The notes beneath the pieces are model-generated. The model ran no database searches. It saw only the letters and a program-made list of their open reading frames with translations, and had not been told where the DNA came from. From a virus, in IMG/VR virus record IMGVR_UViG_3300017986_000023, positions 1-58,721 of that record: a stretch of DNA of 58,721 nucleotides; one strand, given 5' to 3'. This document shows, piece by piece, positions 23,125-30,517 of this stretch. A program made the position numbers and the translations under genes. Within the stretch, counting starts at the first letter, position 1, and each line of letters starts with the position of its first letter.

Positions 23125-24090
23125 TTATATCTCTATCTTATTTCTTGATTTGATGAAGTCATAAGGATAGATACCGCCTCGTACGTCTAGAAGTGTGACA
23201 TCACCATTTTCAACCTTTCGACCTGCACGATACGTTACAGCAAGCACGGCTTTGTAGTCGCCTTGAAACGCCCAGCCATATTCGTTAGCGTAATGAGTAG
23301 ACTCAGAAAATGTTAACGTATATGAGCCGTTAGGTTGTCTGGTAAGAATAGGTGTGCCTTGTCCGATGCAGTGTACGCTTTGTCGATTGAATTTGCGCCC
23401 TTCTGCCCAGTCAGGACCATAAACCGAGCGAGACACTAACTGCTGTCCCGCACGTGTATTTGGAACATATCGAAACGCACTAAAGCCAGACTTCGCTCGA
23501 TTATCACCAAACGTTGTCTGCATAGTTTTTTCTAGGTCTGTTACAAAGTCTTTTACGATCTTATCGTTGTAGATGTTACTACCTGCAGTGCTAGAAATAC
23601 CACCGTACTGCTGAAACGCTTTCGCACCACCTTCTTTCTTGTGCGAGATAAATCCTACTTCGACGCCTTTGTCATTGATGATGGCAATGTCAGCCTTAGG
23701 ATCACCCTTGATCTGATCTGCTCCTGCGTTATCACAGCTTGCTATTTTATAGCGACCGATGTTAATGTCAATCGCTTTACCTTCTTGATCACATGCGTCT
23801 CTAATCAACTTGATCAGAGTCTCGGTCGCTTCTTGTTCTGCTTTCAAAACATTCTTTGAAGCAGGCTTTGCGATGACTTGAAAACGATCTATCTTAACAA
23901 CACCCAGTGACGATATGCGCAGAGCAGGGGCGTCTTTTACAACCTCCGGTCTGTTGTTTTTGAATATCTCCATGACGTGATCGATAGCGGCTTGTCGCTT
24001 ATCGGTGACAATAGCAACACGAGAACCGGTCACTCGCTTCAGCGTGTAACCGACTCCCTTTAGCGTGTTTTCAATATCGTTTAGCGTCAT
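23125..24090 (-). CDS. Nuclease-like protein (candidate PD-(D/E)xK fold)
   Basis: 321 residues. The central segment GDPKADIAIINDKGVEVGFISHKK (about 128-151) has the layout D...(beta)...ExxxxxxHKK found in restriction-endonuclease-like folds, followed by the QQYGGIS loop. I recall related hypothetical proteins in T4-like cyanophages. The C-terminal part is beta-rich. A TATAAATA box at 24117..24124 lies 27 bases upstream, suggesting late expression. Catalytic assignment is inference. Confidence 0.55.
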   Translation of the reverse strand: MTLNDIENTLKGVGYTLKRVTGSRVAIVTDKRQAAIDHVMEIFKNNRPEVVKDAPALRISSLGVVKIDRFQVIAKPASKNVLKAEQEATETLIKLIRDACDQEGKAIDINIGRYKIASCDNAGADQIKGDPKADIAIINDKGVEVGFISHKKEGGAKAFQQYGGISSTAGSNIYNDKIVKDFVTDLEKTMQTTFGDNRAKSGFSAFRYVPNTRAGQQLVSRSVYGPDWAEGRKFNRQSVHCIGQGTPILTRQPNGSYTLTFSESTHYANEYGWAFQGDYKAVLAVTYRAGRKVENGDVTLLDVRGGIYPYDFIKSRNKIEI

Positions 24091-24116
24091 GAATGCAAAC
24101 TCAAGTAATTTGCATT

Positions 24117-24124
24117 TATTTATA
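24117..24124 (-). promoter_or_regulatory. T4-type late promoter box
   Basis: Exact TATAAATA on the minus strand between tRNA-Arg and the nuclease-like gene, 27 bases upstream of its ATG. The position is ideal for a late promoter driving 24090 and the tail-fibre genes beyond. Confidence 0.7.
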
Positions 24125-24129
24125 ACAAT

Positions 24130-24205
24130 TGGTCTCCCGAGTAGGATTCGAACCTACAACCTACAGCTTAGAAGGCTGTTGCACTATCCGTTGTGCTATC
24201 GGGAG
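24130..24205 (-). tRNA. tRNA-Arg (anticodon UCU)
   Basis: Cloverleaf with acceptor CTCCCGA/TCGGGAG, D-arm GCAC..GTGC, anticodon stem ACAGC/GCTGT with loop CTTCTAA, T-arm GTAGG-TTCGAAT-CCTAC, discriminator A, and an encoded CCA (24130..24132). It reads AGA codons. Lies 3 bases from the tRNA-Pro. Confidence 0.95.
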
Positions 24206-24208
24206 AAT

Positions 24209-24285
24209 TGGTCTCTGAGGTAGGATTCGAACCTACGACCCCTCGCTCCCAAAGCGAGTGCACTACCAGACTGTGCTACTCAGAG
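24209..24285 (-). tRNA. tRNA-Pro (anticodon UGG)
   Basis: Acceptor CTCTGAG/CTCAGAG, D-arm GCAC..GTGC, anticodon stem CTCGC/GCGAG with loop TTTGGGA (anticodon TGG), T-arm identical to that of the adjacent tRNA-Arg, discriminator A, encoded CCA (24209..24211). It reads CCA codons. Its 5' end overlaps the last codons of the gene at 24276..24491 by 10 bases. Confidence 0.95.
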
Positions 24286-24491
24286 ATTTGAATGATGCCG
24301 TTTTCCCAGTTCTCAGCAACATCTTTTGCATAGTAAGAATTCTTACCGGGCAGTTCTCTTGCTTCGACAAGGGTATCGCCTTCCCAGAGATCGACCACGT
24401 ATATCGTATCGGGTCCTTCGTGATCTCTGTTCTTGCCCATCACTGTCTTTCGACGAATGACACTAGTTCTTTTTTTCGGATTTTTTTGCAT
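24276..24491 (-). CDS. Small protein of unknown function, 71 residues
   Basis: Start ATG 24491 chosen because GCGGAG lies five bases upstream. Basic N-terminus (QKNPKKRTSVIRRKT), then a compact beta-rich part (TIYVVDLWEGDTLVEARELP). The last 10 bases run into the tRNA-Pro gene, so the tRNA is probably cut from this mRNA. No recognisable family. Confidence 0.6.
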   Translation of the reverse strand: MQKNPKKRTSVIRRKTVMGKNRDHEGPDTIYVVDLWEGDTLVEARELPGKNSYYAKDVAENWENGIIQISE

Positions 24492-24597
24492 GTTTCTCCG
24501 CACACTCGTATGAACAATAAACTACAGAGTCGAATGTGAGTACTACTCGGAATTTTTTACCGCAGTTGGTACAATTCCTATAGTTGCACTCTTTCAT
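24463..24597 (-). CDS. Zinc-ribbon microprotein, 44 residues
   Basis: MKECNYRNCTNCGKKFRVVL...VYCSYECAEKHAKK. NCTNC and YCSYEC provide four cysteines in a treble-clef/zinc-ribbon arrangement (CxxC plus CxxxC), and the tail is Lys-rich. It overlaps the downstream gene by 29 bases in another frame. ATG at 24595..24597. It may bind nucleic acid. Confidence 0.7.
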   Translation of the reverse strand: MKECNYRNCTNCGKKFRVVLTFDSVVYCSYECAEKHAKKSEKKN

Positions 24598-24599
24598 TT

Positions 24600-24842
24600 C
24601 TACTCTCCAAATTCACAAACGAATTGGTGAATGATTTTGTCGTTGACGTACACCGATGCGTGAGGAAAATCGTACTGCTCGCCCATTTCAACAAGCGCAC
24701 GAGGATACTCTTCTGCGATTGACCTCGCTTGAATCTTTATAAATTTGTAGAGAAGACGAATATTGATTCGATCATCGAAAGATCCGATGCACGAAATAGA
24801 AACATCGTCGGGTAGAGCATCCATTCTAAAAACATTCAACAT
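24600..24842 (-). CDS. Uncharacterised protein, 80 residues
   Basis: Start ATG 24842 is favoured because GGAGACC of the upstream gene's end serves as ribosome site and the TGA is two bases away; the frame is open further upstream but inside the HD gene. Mixed alpha/beta with IRLLYKFIKIQARSIAEEYPRA. No known family seen. Confidence 0.55.
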   Translation of the reverse strand: MLNVFRMDALPDDVSISCIGSFDDRINIRLLYKFIKIQARSIAEEYPRALVEMGEQYDFPHASVYVNDKIIHQFVCEFGE

Positions 24843-24843
24843 A

Positions 24844-25383
24844 TCAAAGGTCTCCAAACCAAGGTAAAAATTCATCGTTCGTAAAATCGTCGCCCGCAAA
24901 CTTTCTCACAACAATCAGTGCGTTCATAATATATAGCAGGTCACGCACTTCTTCGCGAAACGTCTCATAGAACTTCTGATCAAACTCGCGAATACTGCCA
25001 GAGTTGTGCCAGATGTCCATTACTTTGATGAAGCGGACAATCTCAGGTGCTTCTTTCAGTCGCGCTCGATCAAGAGCCTTTCGCTTCGCTCGATTGCCTA
25101 CAAAAACAGGTGGCTTAGTCAAGTACCAAACGTACTCAGCAACTCGATCACCGAACTCTGCTTGAATCTCATCGATAGTGACATCGCAGTCTTCAACAGT
25201 ATCGTGAAGAATGGCGGCGATGATTGCGGCATCGTCAGTCACGTGAGTCGCCACCATATCAGCGACAGCAAGCACGTGTTCAACGTAAGGCTCGCCTGTG
25301 TACTTTCGAACTTGACCCTCATGAGCGGCAGTAGCAAACGCTATTGCTTTCTCAAAAACGGTCGTAAATGCTGTAACTTCCAT
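24844..25383 (-). CDS. HD-domain (p)ppGpp hydrolase-like protein
   Basis: 179 residues, the size of small alarmone hydrolases (Mesh1/SAH). Metal and catalytic residues fit that family: H36 (PYVEHV), H60-D61 (ILHDTVED), E64-D65 and D123 (KVMDIWHN). RKYTGEPY (26-33) matches the substrate loop. It could remove the host stringent-response alarmone and keep transcription and translation running. Some phage HD proteins of this shape act on other nucleotides, so substrate is inferred. Preceded by AAAGGAAAG; overlaps the upstream gene by 32 bases. Confidence 0.8.
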   Translation of the reverse strand: MEVTAFTTVFEKAIAFATAAHEGQVRKYTGEPYVEHVLAVADMVATHVTDDAAIIAAILHDTVEDCDVTIDEIQAEFGDRVAEYVWYLTKPPVFVGNRAKRKALDRARLKEAPEIVRFIKVMDIWHNSGSIREFDQKFYETFREEVRDLLYIMNALIVVRKFAGDDFTNDEFLPWFGDL

Positions 25384-25717
25384 TGATATACTTTCCTTTC
25401 ACATAAGCCTTGATAACTCGATCGGCTTGCTTTAATACAGCGACAACTCCTTTGTCATGTATATCATAACCTATTTCGCGATCTAATGCAACAAAAGCCG
25501 ACTCAACATCTTTAAAATTTTGCACTCGTTGAGCACCATTCTTAGACACAACCACTTCAAAATCTTTCAGCGATTCCATCTCTTCTTCTTCACGAAGATA
25601 CTCGGCGATGATTTCATTACATGTAGCGAGCGGCACCTTGGCTACTCGTTTTTCAAGAACTTCGTCAAGAATGACTCGACGATACTTGGCTGGAATTTCT
25701 TTGTGGGTTTTATACAT
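25352..25717 (-). CDS. Uncharacterised protein, 121 residues
   Basis: Two parts: a helical N-terminus (YRRVILDEVLEKRVAKVPLATCNEIIAEYLREEEE) and a beta-rich C-terminus (FEVVVSKNGAQRVQNFKDVESA). It shares one base with the upstream gene and 32 bases with the HD gene, all in one accessory operon started by the promoter at 26258..26285. No family recognised. Confidence 0.6.
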   Translation of the reverse strand: MYKTHKEIPAKYRRVILDEVLEKRVAKVPLATCNEIIAEYLREEEEMESLKDFEVVVSKNGAQRVQNFKDVESAFVALDREIGYDIHDKGVVAVLKQADRVIKAYVKGKYINGSYSIYDRF

Positions 25718-26007
25718 TACGCCGCCTCCTGTCGCTCACGAATCTCAAACACCATCTCACGGACATACTCGCGGTCGACAGTATCGCCGTCAAAGTCAAG
25801 ACTAGGGCGATATTCGAATCGCTTGATCAAACCTTGACAAACTTCTTCGAAAGAAAACCCGTAGTCGTAAATACCACCGTAGCCATAGAACTCAAGGCAG
25901 TACTGAACAAAATCGATAACTTCTTGCCTAGACAACTCAGGGTCGTTCGGACGGAAAGATTGACGATAAACGTTTTGAACCTGCTCAACTAAAAATGCTT
26001 GACTCAT
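25717..26007 (-). CDS. Uncharacterised protein, 96 residues
   Basis: Helical and acidic, with aromatic residues in IDFVQYCLEFYGYGGIYDYGF. It touches both neighbours by one base. No known family. Confidence 0.6.
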   Translation of the reverse strand: MSQAFLVEQVQNVYRQSFRPNDPELSRQEVIDFVQYCLEFYGYGGIYDYGFSFEEVCQGLIKRFEYRPSLDFDGDTVDREYVREMVFEIRERQEAA

Positions 26008-26228
26008 TATACAGCCTCCTGAATTAAGTAAACACCGATCGGTGCATTGATCACATCAATCTCACTGCGCTCATTGCAGAGCAACCGCCACTTGGCGAAG
26101 AACTGTTTAGAACCATCTTCAAAACGAACCCAAACAGACTCAGGCTTGTCAGCGTAGACAACGCCCTCTTCGATAGGGAACATAGCCCCGGAAACCATCT
26201 GAACTCGACGACCAATCAAACGAACCAT
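26007..26228 (-). CDS. Small SH3-like protein, 73 residues
   Basis: MVRLIGRRVQMVSGAMFPIEEGVVYADKPESVWVRFEDGSKQFF: an N-terminal beta-barrel pattern similar to KOW/SH3 folds. It is the first gene behind the early promoter at 26258..26285 (leader about 25 bases), so it is probably among the earliest products of this unit. Function unknown. Confidence 0.6.
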   Translation of the reverse strand: MVRLIGRRVQMVSGAMFPIEEGVVYADKPESVWVRFEDGSKQFFAKWRLLCNERSEIDVINAPIGVYLIQEAV

Positions 26229-26257
26229 AACAACACCTCATCTCAAATTACAGAGTA

Positions 26258-26340
26258 ATTATCGCAGGATCTGGAGATTTGTCAACACTTTTCTTAGATT
26301 ATTTTGTGTGAATTTTGCACTTTTTTGAACTTTTGGTTAT
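26258..26340 (-). promoter_or_regulatory. Early sigma70-type promoter with dyad and A-tracts
   Basis: TTGACA (26280..26285), 16-base spacer, GATAAT (26258..26263), then ACTCTGTAATTTGAGATGAGG. AATTAC/GTAATT forms an inverted repeat across the -10 and start site (26247..26261). Upstream are several A-runs (to 26340). Same design as at 31898, 43281 and others. Confidence 0.8.
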
Positions 26341-26591
26341 AAGCGACCAGTGCCTTGACAGTGTGGGCAGGCTTCAGCATTCTCGTCATCCTTTTCCTCG
26401 TATTTGCTCCAGTCATGAACAGTCCAAATACACCTACCGATTTTGACAGTGTTGCCTTCGCTTACCTCTTGAGTATGGGAAGTAGCGAGAACTCCGTCTA
26501 CCCATACGTTCTCGCCTTCGATATGATTTTTAAATCTCATCTCATTAATGTATTGGCCTATCATAGGCTTCATCGCATACCACAATTTCAT
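26337..26591 (-). CDS. Small protein with CxxCxGxG zinc-type end
   Basis: 84 residues. The middle (MRFKNHIEGENVWVDGVL..., NTVKIGRCIWTVHDWSKY) is a beta-rich domain, and the C-terminus ACPHCQGTGRL is half of a DnaJ-type zinc-finger repeat. The MRFKNHIE segment echoes leader-like motifs in the 14-18 kb cluster. ATG lies one base after the upstream stop. Confidence 0.6.
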   Translation of the reverse strand: MKLWYAMKPMIGQYINEMRFKNHIEGENVWVDGVLATSHTQEVSEGNTVKIGRCIWTVHDWSKYEEKDDENAEACPHCQGTGRL

Positions 26592-26592
26592 A

Positions 26593-26973
26593 CTAAAATG
26601 CTACCTGCCAACTGACACCAAGCGAGTCGTTGTGCATGACCACACCCCATCGAGCAATATTGCCACCTAGCAATACGCCATTAAAATCGTCTGGTTCGAA
26701 AGTTCCTACCAAGTAATATGTTCCGCTTAGAATCAAACTATTGACGATGATCGATTTGTCTTTATGAGGATTCGATCCATAGATTAATGAGTTACTTTCA
26801 GAATACCCGTTGCGAAGACCCACACGTGTTTGTCTGTGATCGATATAAGATGCAACGGCGTATGAAGTAAACAGAGTTTTTTCTCTATTAGTCCACTCGT
26901 TAAAGTGTCTGAATTCAGCCTGTGCGGGTGATGACAGGCTGATCAGAAATGCTGTTAGAAGTATTTTAACCAT
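26593..26973 (-). CDS. Exported protein, 126 residues
   Basis: Start ATG 26973 gives MVKILLTAFLISLSSPAQA-EF, a clean Sec signal peptide. The mature part (NEWTNREKTLFTSYAVASYIDHRQTR; NSLIYG; SGTYYLVG) looks like a small periplasmic or outer-membrane protein, with hydrophobic beta-like stretches and a C-terminal aromatic residue (WQVAF) like outer-membrane proteins. I know similar proteins in marine phages without function. Confidence 0.65.
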   Translation of the reverse strand: MVKILLTAFLISLSSPAQAEFRHFNEWTNREKTLFTSYAVASYIDHRQTRVGLRNGYSESNSLIYGSNPHKDKSIIVNSLILSGTYYLVGTFEPDDFNGVLLGGNIARWGVVMHNDSLGVSWQVAF

Positions 26974-27511
26974 CTGAGAGAGGATTGTCAAGTGCTTTTT
27001 GCAATGTGTCTCTCAAATCTTCATCAAGTTTGTCCATCTTATCATCGATGCGGTCTTCAAGGTTTCGCATCGTGTCACGCACATCTTTCTCGGTCTCTCG
27101 GCTTAGATCAGAGACCTGACGCAAGCGAGTGTCAATTTCATCTTGAACGTTTTTCATTCGATTACTAGTTCGATCAGTGACAGTTTCGATTCGAATGATA
27201 TCGTCTTTGAGACTATTCTTGATGTCGCGGGTGTACTCGATAGCATCGTCCAGCTTTCGTTCGATGGCTACGTTTCGGGCTTCGACAGCCTCGAGGTCAA
27301 GCACCTCTAATTTCTCTGCCATTTCTTGAAACGCTTTGTACGTCTCAAAGCCACCGTAGAGAGAACCAAGCACAGCAGTCACGAGTGCAAATGCCGCACT
27401 GATCGTTGTCGGCGTCATGGTGATGCCAAACAACTTCATCTTAGTGTTCTTAAGATTCTCTACGCCTTCTTCTATATTGTCTAGGGCATCTTCTAAATCT
27501 TTATCTGCCAT
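26966..27511 (-). CDS. Membrane protein with long coiled coil
   Basis: 181 residues. One membrane helix (about 33-52, TISAAFALVTAVLGSLYGGF) followed by a coiled coil from about 60 to 175 (KLDDAIEYTRDIKNSLKDD; ETEKDVRDTMRNLEDRIDDKMDK). T4-like cyanophages encode the same architecture. A membrane-anchored coiled coil could be a spanin-like or envelope scaffold protein. Preceded by GAAGGAATTC. Confidence 0.7.
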   Translation of the reverse strand: MADKDLEDALDNIEEGVENLKNTKMKLFGITMTPTTISAAFALVTAVLGSLYGGFETYKAFQEMAEKLEVLDLEAVEARNVAIERKLDDAIEYTRDIKNSLKDDIIRIETVTDRTSNRMKNVQDEIDTRLRQVSDLSRETEKDVRDTMRNLEDRIDDKMDKLDEDLRDTLQKALDNPLSDG

Positions 27512-27626
27512 TTAGAATTCCTTCTGCCACTTTTTTGCAAGTGGTTCTGATTATAATTTTGTTGTTCTCATCATATATCGTATATGTTTTCACACCAAGA
27601 TCGTTACAACTTACGGTAGTCTTCAT
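27501..27626 (-). CDS. Microprotein, 41 residues
   Basis: MKTTVSCNDLGVKTYTIYDENNK...KVAEGILNGR, ATG 27624..27626, stop 27501..27503. Overlaps the upstream gene by 23 bases and the downstream start by 11 bases. GGAG lies 10 bases before the ATG. Beta-rich. Found by reading the gap between neighbours; plausible but short. Confidence 0.5.
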   Translation of the reverse strand: MKTTVSCNDLGVKTYTIYDENNKIIIRTTCKKVAEGILNGR

Positions 27627-27804
27627 CTGTGATGTGCTCCATGTAGCAATTGTGATCTTGTGATCTAACCCAACTCAACTCCTGAATTATGCGATTGTAC
27701 CATTGCTTGTCGTATGCGTCTTTGGCTTTGTCCATGTCCGTCGAAAGTTGAGATATTCGAATATCAATATACTCTCTGAAATCATGTTTCTTTCCTCTTC
27801 TCAT
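27604..27804 (-). CDS. Small charged protein, 66 residues
   Basis: MRRGKKHDFREYIDIRISQL... basic start and a helical, charged body (DMDKAKDAYDKQWYNRIIQEL). Its ATG overlaps the stop of the membrane protein at 27801..28277. Unknown function. Confidence 0.6.
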   Translation of the reverse strand: MRRGKKHDFREYIDIRISQLSTDMDKAKDAYDKQWYNRIIQELSWVRSQDHNCYMEHITDEDYRKL

Positions 27805-28277
27805 CCTCGTGCACCTGCTATGATTGAAATGGTGCCGATGATAATTGTCAAGCTAACTACTGTGGCTACTGCAATCATACCGAAGTCTATCCAGAATGCT
27901 CTTTTTTCTGCGGCGGCTTGAGCGGCTTTAATTCGTGCGGCGCGAATAACTCTGCGTTCGCGCATCATGTCTTCGTAGAATTGCATTTGACCAGTGTAGA
28001 TTAGGAACTCACGGAGTTCCTTCTCTAACTGCATCATCTTATGCTTTGCGGCAGTTACTTGAAGTGCCTGTGCTTCGACACTTTTGCCTGAGAATAGTTT
28101 ACCCAACATCGATGGGTTGGATGCGGCTATGTTAGCCTCTGCGATTTGTTCCTTTGCGTCAAAAAATGATGAAAATGTTTGTGCTAGGTCTTGTACTTCA
28201 CGACCTTGCTCAATCGCTCCTTTGATCATGTTGAAGGCAGAGCCAGCCATGCTGAGGGCGGCGGCGATTTCTACCAT
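27801..28277 (-). CDS. Membrane-associated helical protein
   Basis: 158 residues. Ala-rich N-terminus (MVEIAAALSMAGSAFNMIKGAI), a central helix with FSSFFDAKEQIAEANIAA, a basic stretch (RERRVIRAARIKAAQAAAEKR) and a C-terminal membrane helix (about 131-153). I recall this protein as conserved in T4-like cyanophages beside the exported-protein genes, function unknown. The C-terminal anchor suggests attachment to the inner membrane. Confidence 0.7.
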   Translation of the reverse strand: MVEIAAALSMAGSAFNMIKGAIEQGREVQDLAQTFSSFFDAKEQIAEANIAASNPSMLGKLFSGKSVEAQALQVTAAKHKMMQLEKELREFLIYTGQMQFYEDMMRERRVIRAARIKAAQAAAEKRAFWIDFGMIAVATVVSLTIIIGTISIIAGARG

Positions 28278-28289
28278 TACTACACTCCA

Positions 28290-28739
28290 TTATTCGTTTT
28301 CGAATTTTAATGCCCTCAAATTCTCAATCTCTTGTCGGAGTCTCATAACTTCTAAACGCTTCTTTTCAAGTTCTAGCTGGTATAAAGTATTACAATTAAG
28401 GCGTTCTTTGGGGGCGCCAATTGGTATGGTTATTCTTCCATACACACCAACATCCCGAATGAACCGATCGTTATTATATCGAAACGCACTACCAGGATCT
28501 ACTTGCGCTAGGTTGTAAACTGGATCATCTTGATTCAGTATTCCAACTACGCCGAACTCGACGTTAGTTGACGACCCTATCGCCATAGAGCATTCAATAT
28601 CACCCGCTCTAATCCTGTCATTTTGAAAATTTGGTGATGTCTGTGGTATGGCTAGATTCAGCGATGAAGATTGACCCCATGCCGCACCTGACCAACATCC
28701 CACAATAAAGAACGTCACCAATAATAATAATCTTGTCAT
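28290..28739 (-). CDS. Exported protein with C-terminal coiled coil
   Basis: 149 residues. Signal peptide MTRLLLLVTFFIVGCWSGAAWG; the Cys15 is not in a clear lipobox. The mature part contains DIECSMAIGSS and FGVVG, with RDVGVYGRITIPIG resembling a beta strand pair, and a coiled coil at the end (LELEKKRLEVMRLRQEIENL). The ATG overlaps the stop of the chaperone-like gene. Likely a periplasmic part of the exported group at 28.3-31.0 kb. Confidence 0.7.
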   Translation of the reverse strand: MTRLLLLVTFFIVGCWSGAAWGQSSSLNLAIPQTSPNFQNDRIRAGDIECSMAIGSSTNVEFGVVGILNQDDPVYNLAQVDPGSAFRYNNDRFIRDVGVYGRITIPIGAPKERLNCNTLYQLELEKKRLEVMRLRQEIENLRALKFENE

Positions 28740-29113
28740 TTTATTTTAGAACATATTTTAGACGATACCATCGTCAAACTGGTACCACTGCCTATTAATT
28801 TAGATTCAGAACAAATATACACTGCTCGCGTTTTATCTTTCTCGCGTATATGTATGTTCACCTTCTTTCGCTGTAAATGCTTCAACCTCACTATTTTCGA
28901 TTCAGTGGCAAATGGAATTGCATTCCATTCGCGATCAAATACGCTAAACTCATAATACTCTACATCTGACCTCGCATTGAATAACACCATCTCCGTTGTC
29001 AGTATGCCCGGCACTGCATAGAAGGGCTTGAGACTTGGGTATGTAGGCGTTAGCTGGTGGGCACTCGCGTACCCACCTAGCGTCATTAGTAAAGCACAAA
29101 GTATTAAACGCAC
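28736..29113 (-). CDS. Exported Ig-like protein, pilus-chaperone-like
   Basis: 125 residues with GTG start and signal peptide MRLILCALLMTLGGYASA. The mature domain (EMVLFNARSDVEYYEFSVFD; FATESKIVRLKHLQRKKVNI; REKDKTRAVYICS) has the strand order and 'R..L..LQ.KKVNI.IREKDKT..YICS' look of the N-terminal domain of periplasmic pilus chaperones, but there is no C-terminal second domain. T4-like cyanophages carry relatives of unknown function. Two Cys near the end. It lies directly after the pilin-like gene. Confidence 0.65.
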   Translation of the reverse strand: MRLILCALLMTLGGYASAHQLTPTYPSLKPFYAVPGILTTEMVLFNARSDVEYYEFSVFDREWNAIPFATESKIVRLKHLQRKKVNIHIREKDKTRAVYICSESKLIGSGTSLTMVSSKICSKIK

Positions 29114-29116
29114 GTT

Positions 29117-29124
29117 TATTTATA
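29117..29124 (-). promoter_or_regulatory. TATAAATA box at the chaperone-like gene
   Basis: Exact late octamer on the minus strand, but only 3 bases before the GTG start and inside the upstream stop region. Transcription from it would begin inside the coding sequence, so it may be chance or may give a shortened product from a later ATG. Confidence 0.3.
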
Positions 29125-29617
29125 TGGCAATGCACTCCGCACTTACAACAGTTCTGTAAGTTCCTGCGGGAAATGCTTTGTCATAGCCATAGTCTGCTTC
29201 AGATGCAACTTTGAACCAAGTGCTACCTGCGATTGACAGATCAACCTCGGTTACGTTGTTGTACTCAATCTTGTCGGTGTCATATGCAGACATGCCTGCG
29301 TCTGACACTTCCGCGACTGAAGTGCTACCAGTCCAAGTCACTACATCATTCAAAGAAGGACTTTCTGAAAACGAATTTGGATGAGTGATTCTTGCTTTGT
29401 AGTAGTCAGCGATGATTACATCATAGCGCACAATTGGCTCAACACCGCCATCGGCTCCGTCTGTAGACAGAATGTTTGGCGTTGGGTTACCGTAGATGCC
29501 CACAGTGTCAGTTGTCACGAGACACTTAGACTCCACAGTTCCAGTGATGTTCACATCTTCAGCGATTGCTACAGATGAAAAAACGGCAAGTACTGCCGCA
29601 CTGATTTGCTTGATCAT
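29120..29617 (-). CDS. Exported pilin-like protein
   Basis: 165 residues. Signal peptide MIKQISAAVLAVFSSVAIA, then VNITGTVESKCLVTTD, a beta-rich body, and a C-terminal strand YRTVVSAECIAI. The N-terminal TGTVxxKC and the C-terminal Cys are as in type 1/spore-coat-U-type pilin subunits, whose two cysteines close the sheet. AGAAGGAGA precedes the ATG. With the next gene (chaperone-like) it looks like a pilin/chaperone pair, though no usher is in the window. Confidence 0.65.
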   Translation of the reverse strand: MIKQISAAVLAVFSSVAIAEDVNITGTVESKCLVTTDTVGIYGNPTPNILSTDGADGGVEPIVRYDVIIADYYKARITHPNSFSESPSLNDVVTWTGSTSVAEVSDAGMSAYDTDKIEYNNVTEVDLSIAGSTWFKVASEADYGYDKAFPAGTYRTVVSAECIAI

Positions 29618-29644
29618 TGAATGATCTCCTTCTGCTTTACTTAT

Positions 29645-30517
29645 TTACTTATTCTCATACTGTTGATTCACCATTTTCTCATGAAGTATCTGTTGGGCAA
29701 ACTCATTCCGTTTGCTGTTCTTATTGTCTGGCAAAGTACCACCGTCCAGTACAATTGTCTCTTCGTATACCCCTCCGGGTATGTTCTCATAATAGGTCTG
29801 AGGCATAAACTGCATTGCCATCAGTTCTGCGTGTTTGGTTTGATCGAGAACCGACATCACCGTAGTGTTGACTGCGCCGAGCAACTTCTCTAGGCGCTCA
29901 TCGATCTTCTTTTTACTAGCTACTTTTTTACGATCACGATCTTCTTGATCTTCTTCGTCCATGACTGCTTTACGATCCAACTCGTCCTGCACGAACGTGT
30001 CATCTAATGGATCGACAACTTCGGGAGTTTCTAAAGAAGCGACGAAGGGATCTTTGTAGCCAGGACACGAAGGGTTTGTTTGCGGATCGAAACAAGGGTC
30101 GTATTGATACGTGTAGATCACGGAGGGATCAGTGACTTTGCCTTCGCCCTCTACTTCGATAGAGCCAGGACCCCATCGACTGATCGGAATGCCACCTACT
30201 GATACTGCTTTGTTGATAGTGTTGCCAGGAATGCCAGACCAATCGTCTGTCTCACGAAAGATGTAACCCGGACCTTGTGCATCTTCGTTCTGCACGTGCA
30301 CCAACATATCGTCTTCGGGATTCTTTATTGTGGTGTACTGATAGATTACGTTACCCACAGTCAAGCCTGCCTGCTGAGGCAGAACATTGGTCATCACCCA
30401 ACTGAGACCATTGTTCGCGGCGTTCTGAGTTACACCGTAAACAACTTCATTAGAGTAAGAGTAAGAGGGCAAGCAAGCCAACAAGCCCAGCACCGCCCAA
30501 CATCGTCTTCGTATCAT
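29645..30517 (-). CDS. Exported protein, 290 residues
   Basis: Signal peptide MIRRRCWAVLGLLACLPSYSYS. The mature part contains ILDQ-poor, Pro/Asp-rich stretches (DPCFDPQTNPSCPGYKDPF), beta-rich VYGVTQNAANNGLSW, a charged coiled section (RDRKKVASKKKIDERLEKLL) and a tail rich in Met/Tyr. It overlaps the preceding gene by 68 bases. No known domain; its place suggests one exported complex with its neighbours. Confidence 0.65.
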   Translation of the reverse strand: MIRRRCWAVLGLLACLPSYSYSNEVVYGVTQNAANNGLSWVMTNVLPQQAGLTVGNVIYQYTTIKNPEDDMLVHVQNEDAQGPGYIFRETDDWSGIPGNTINKAVSVGGIPISRWGPGSIEVEGEGKVTDPSVIYTYQYDPCFDPQTNPSCPGYKDPFVASLETPEVVDPLDDTFVQDELDRKAVMDEEDQEDRDRKKVASKKKIDERLEKLLGAVNTTVMSVLDQTKHAELMAMQFMPQTYYENIPGGVYEETIVLDGGTLPDNKNSKRNEFAQQILHEKMVNQQYENK

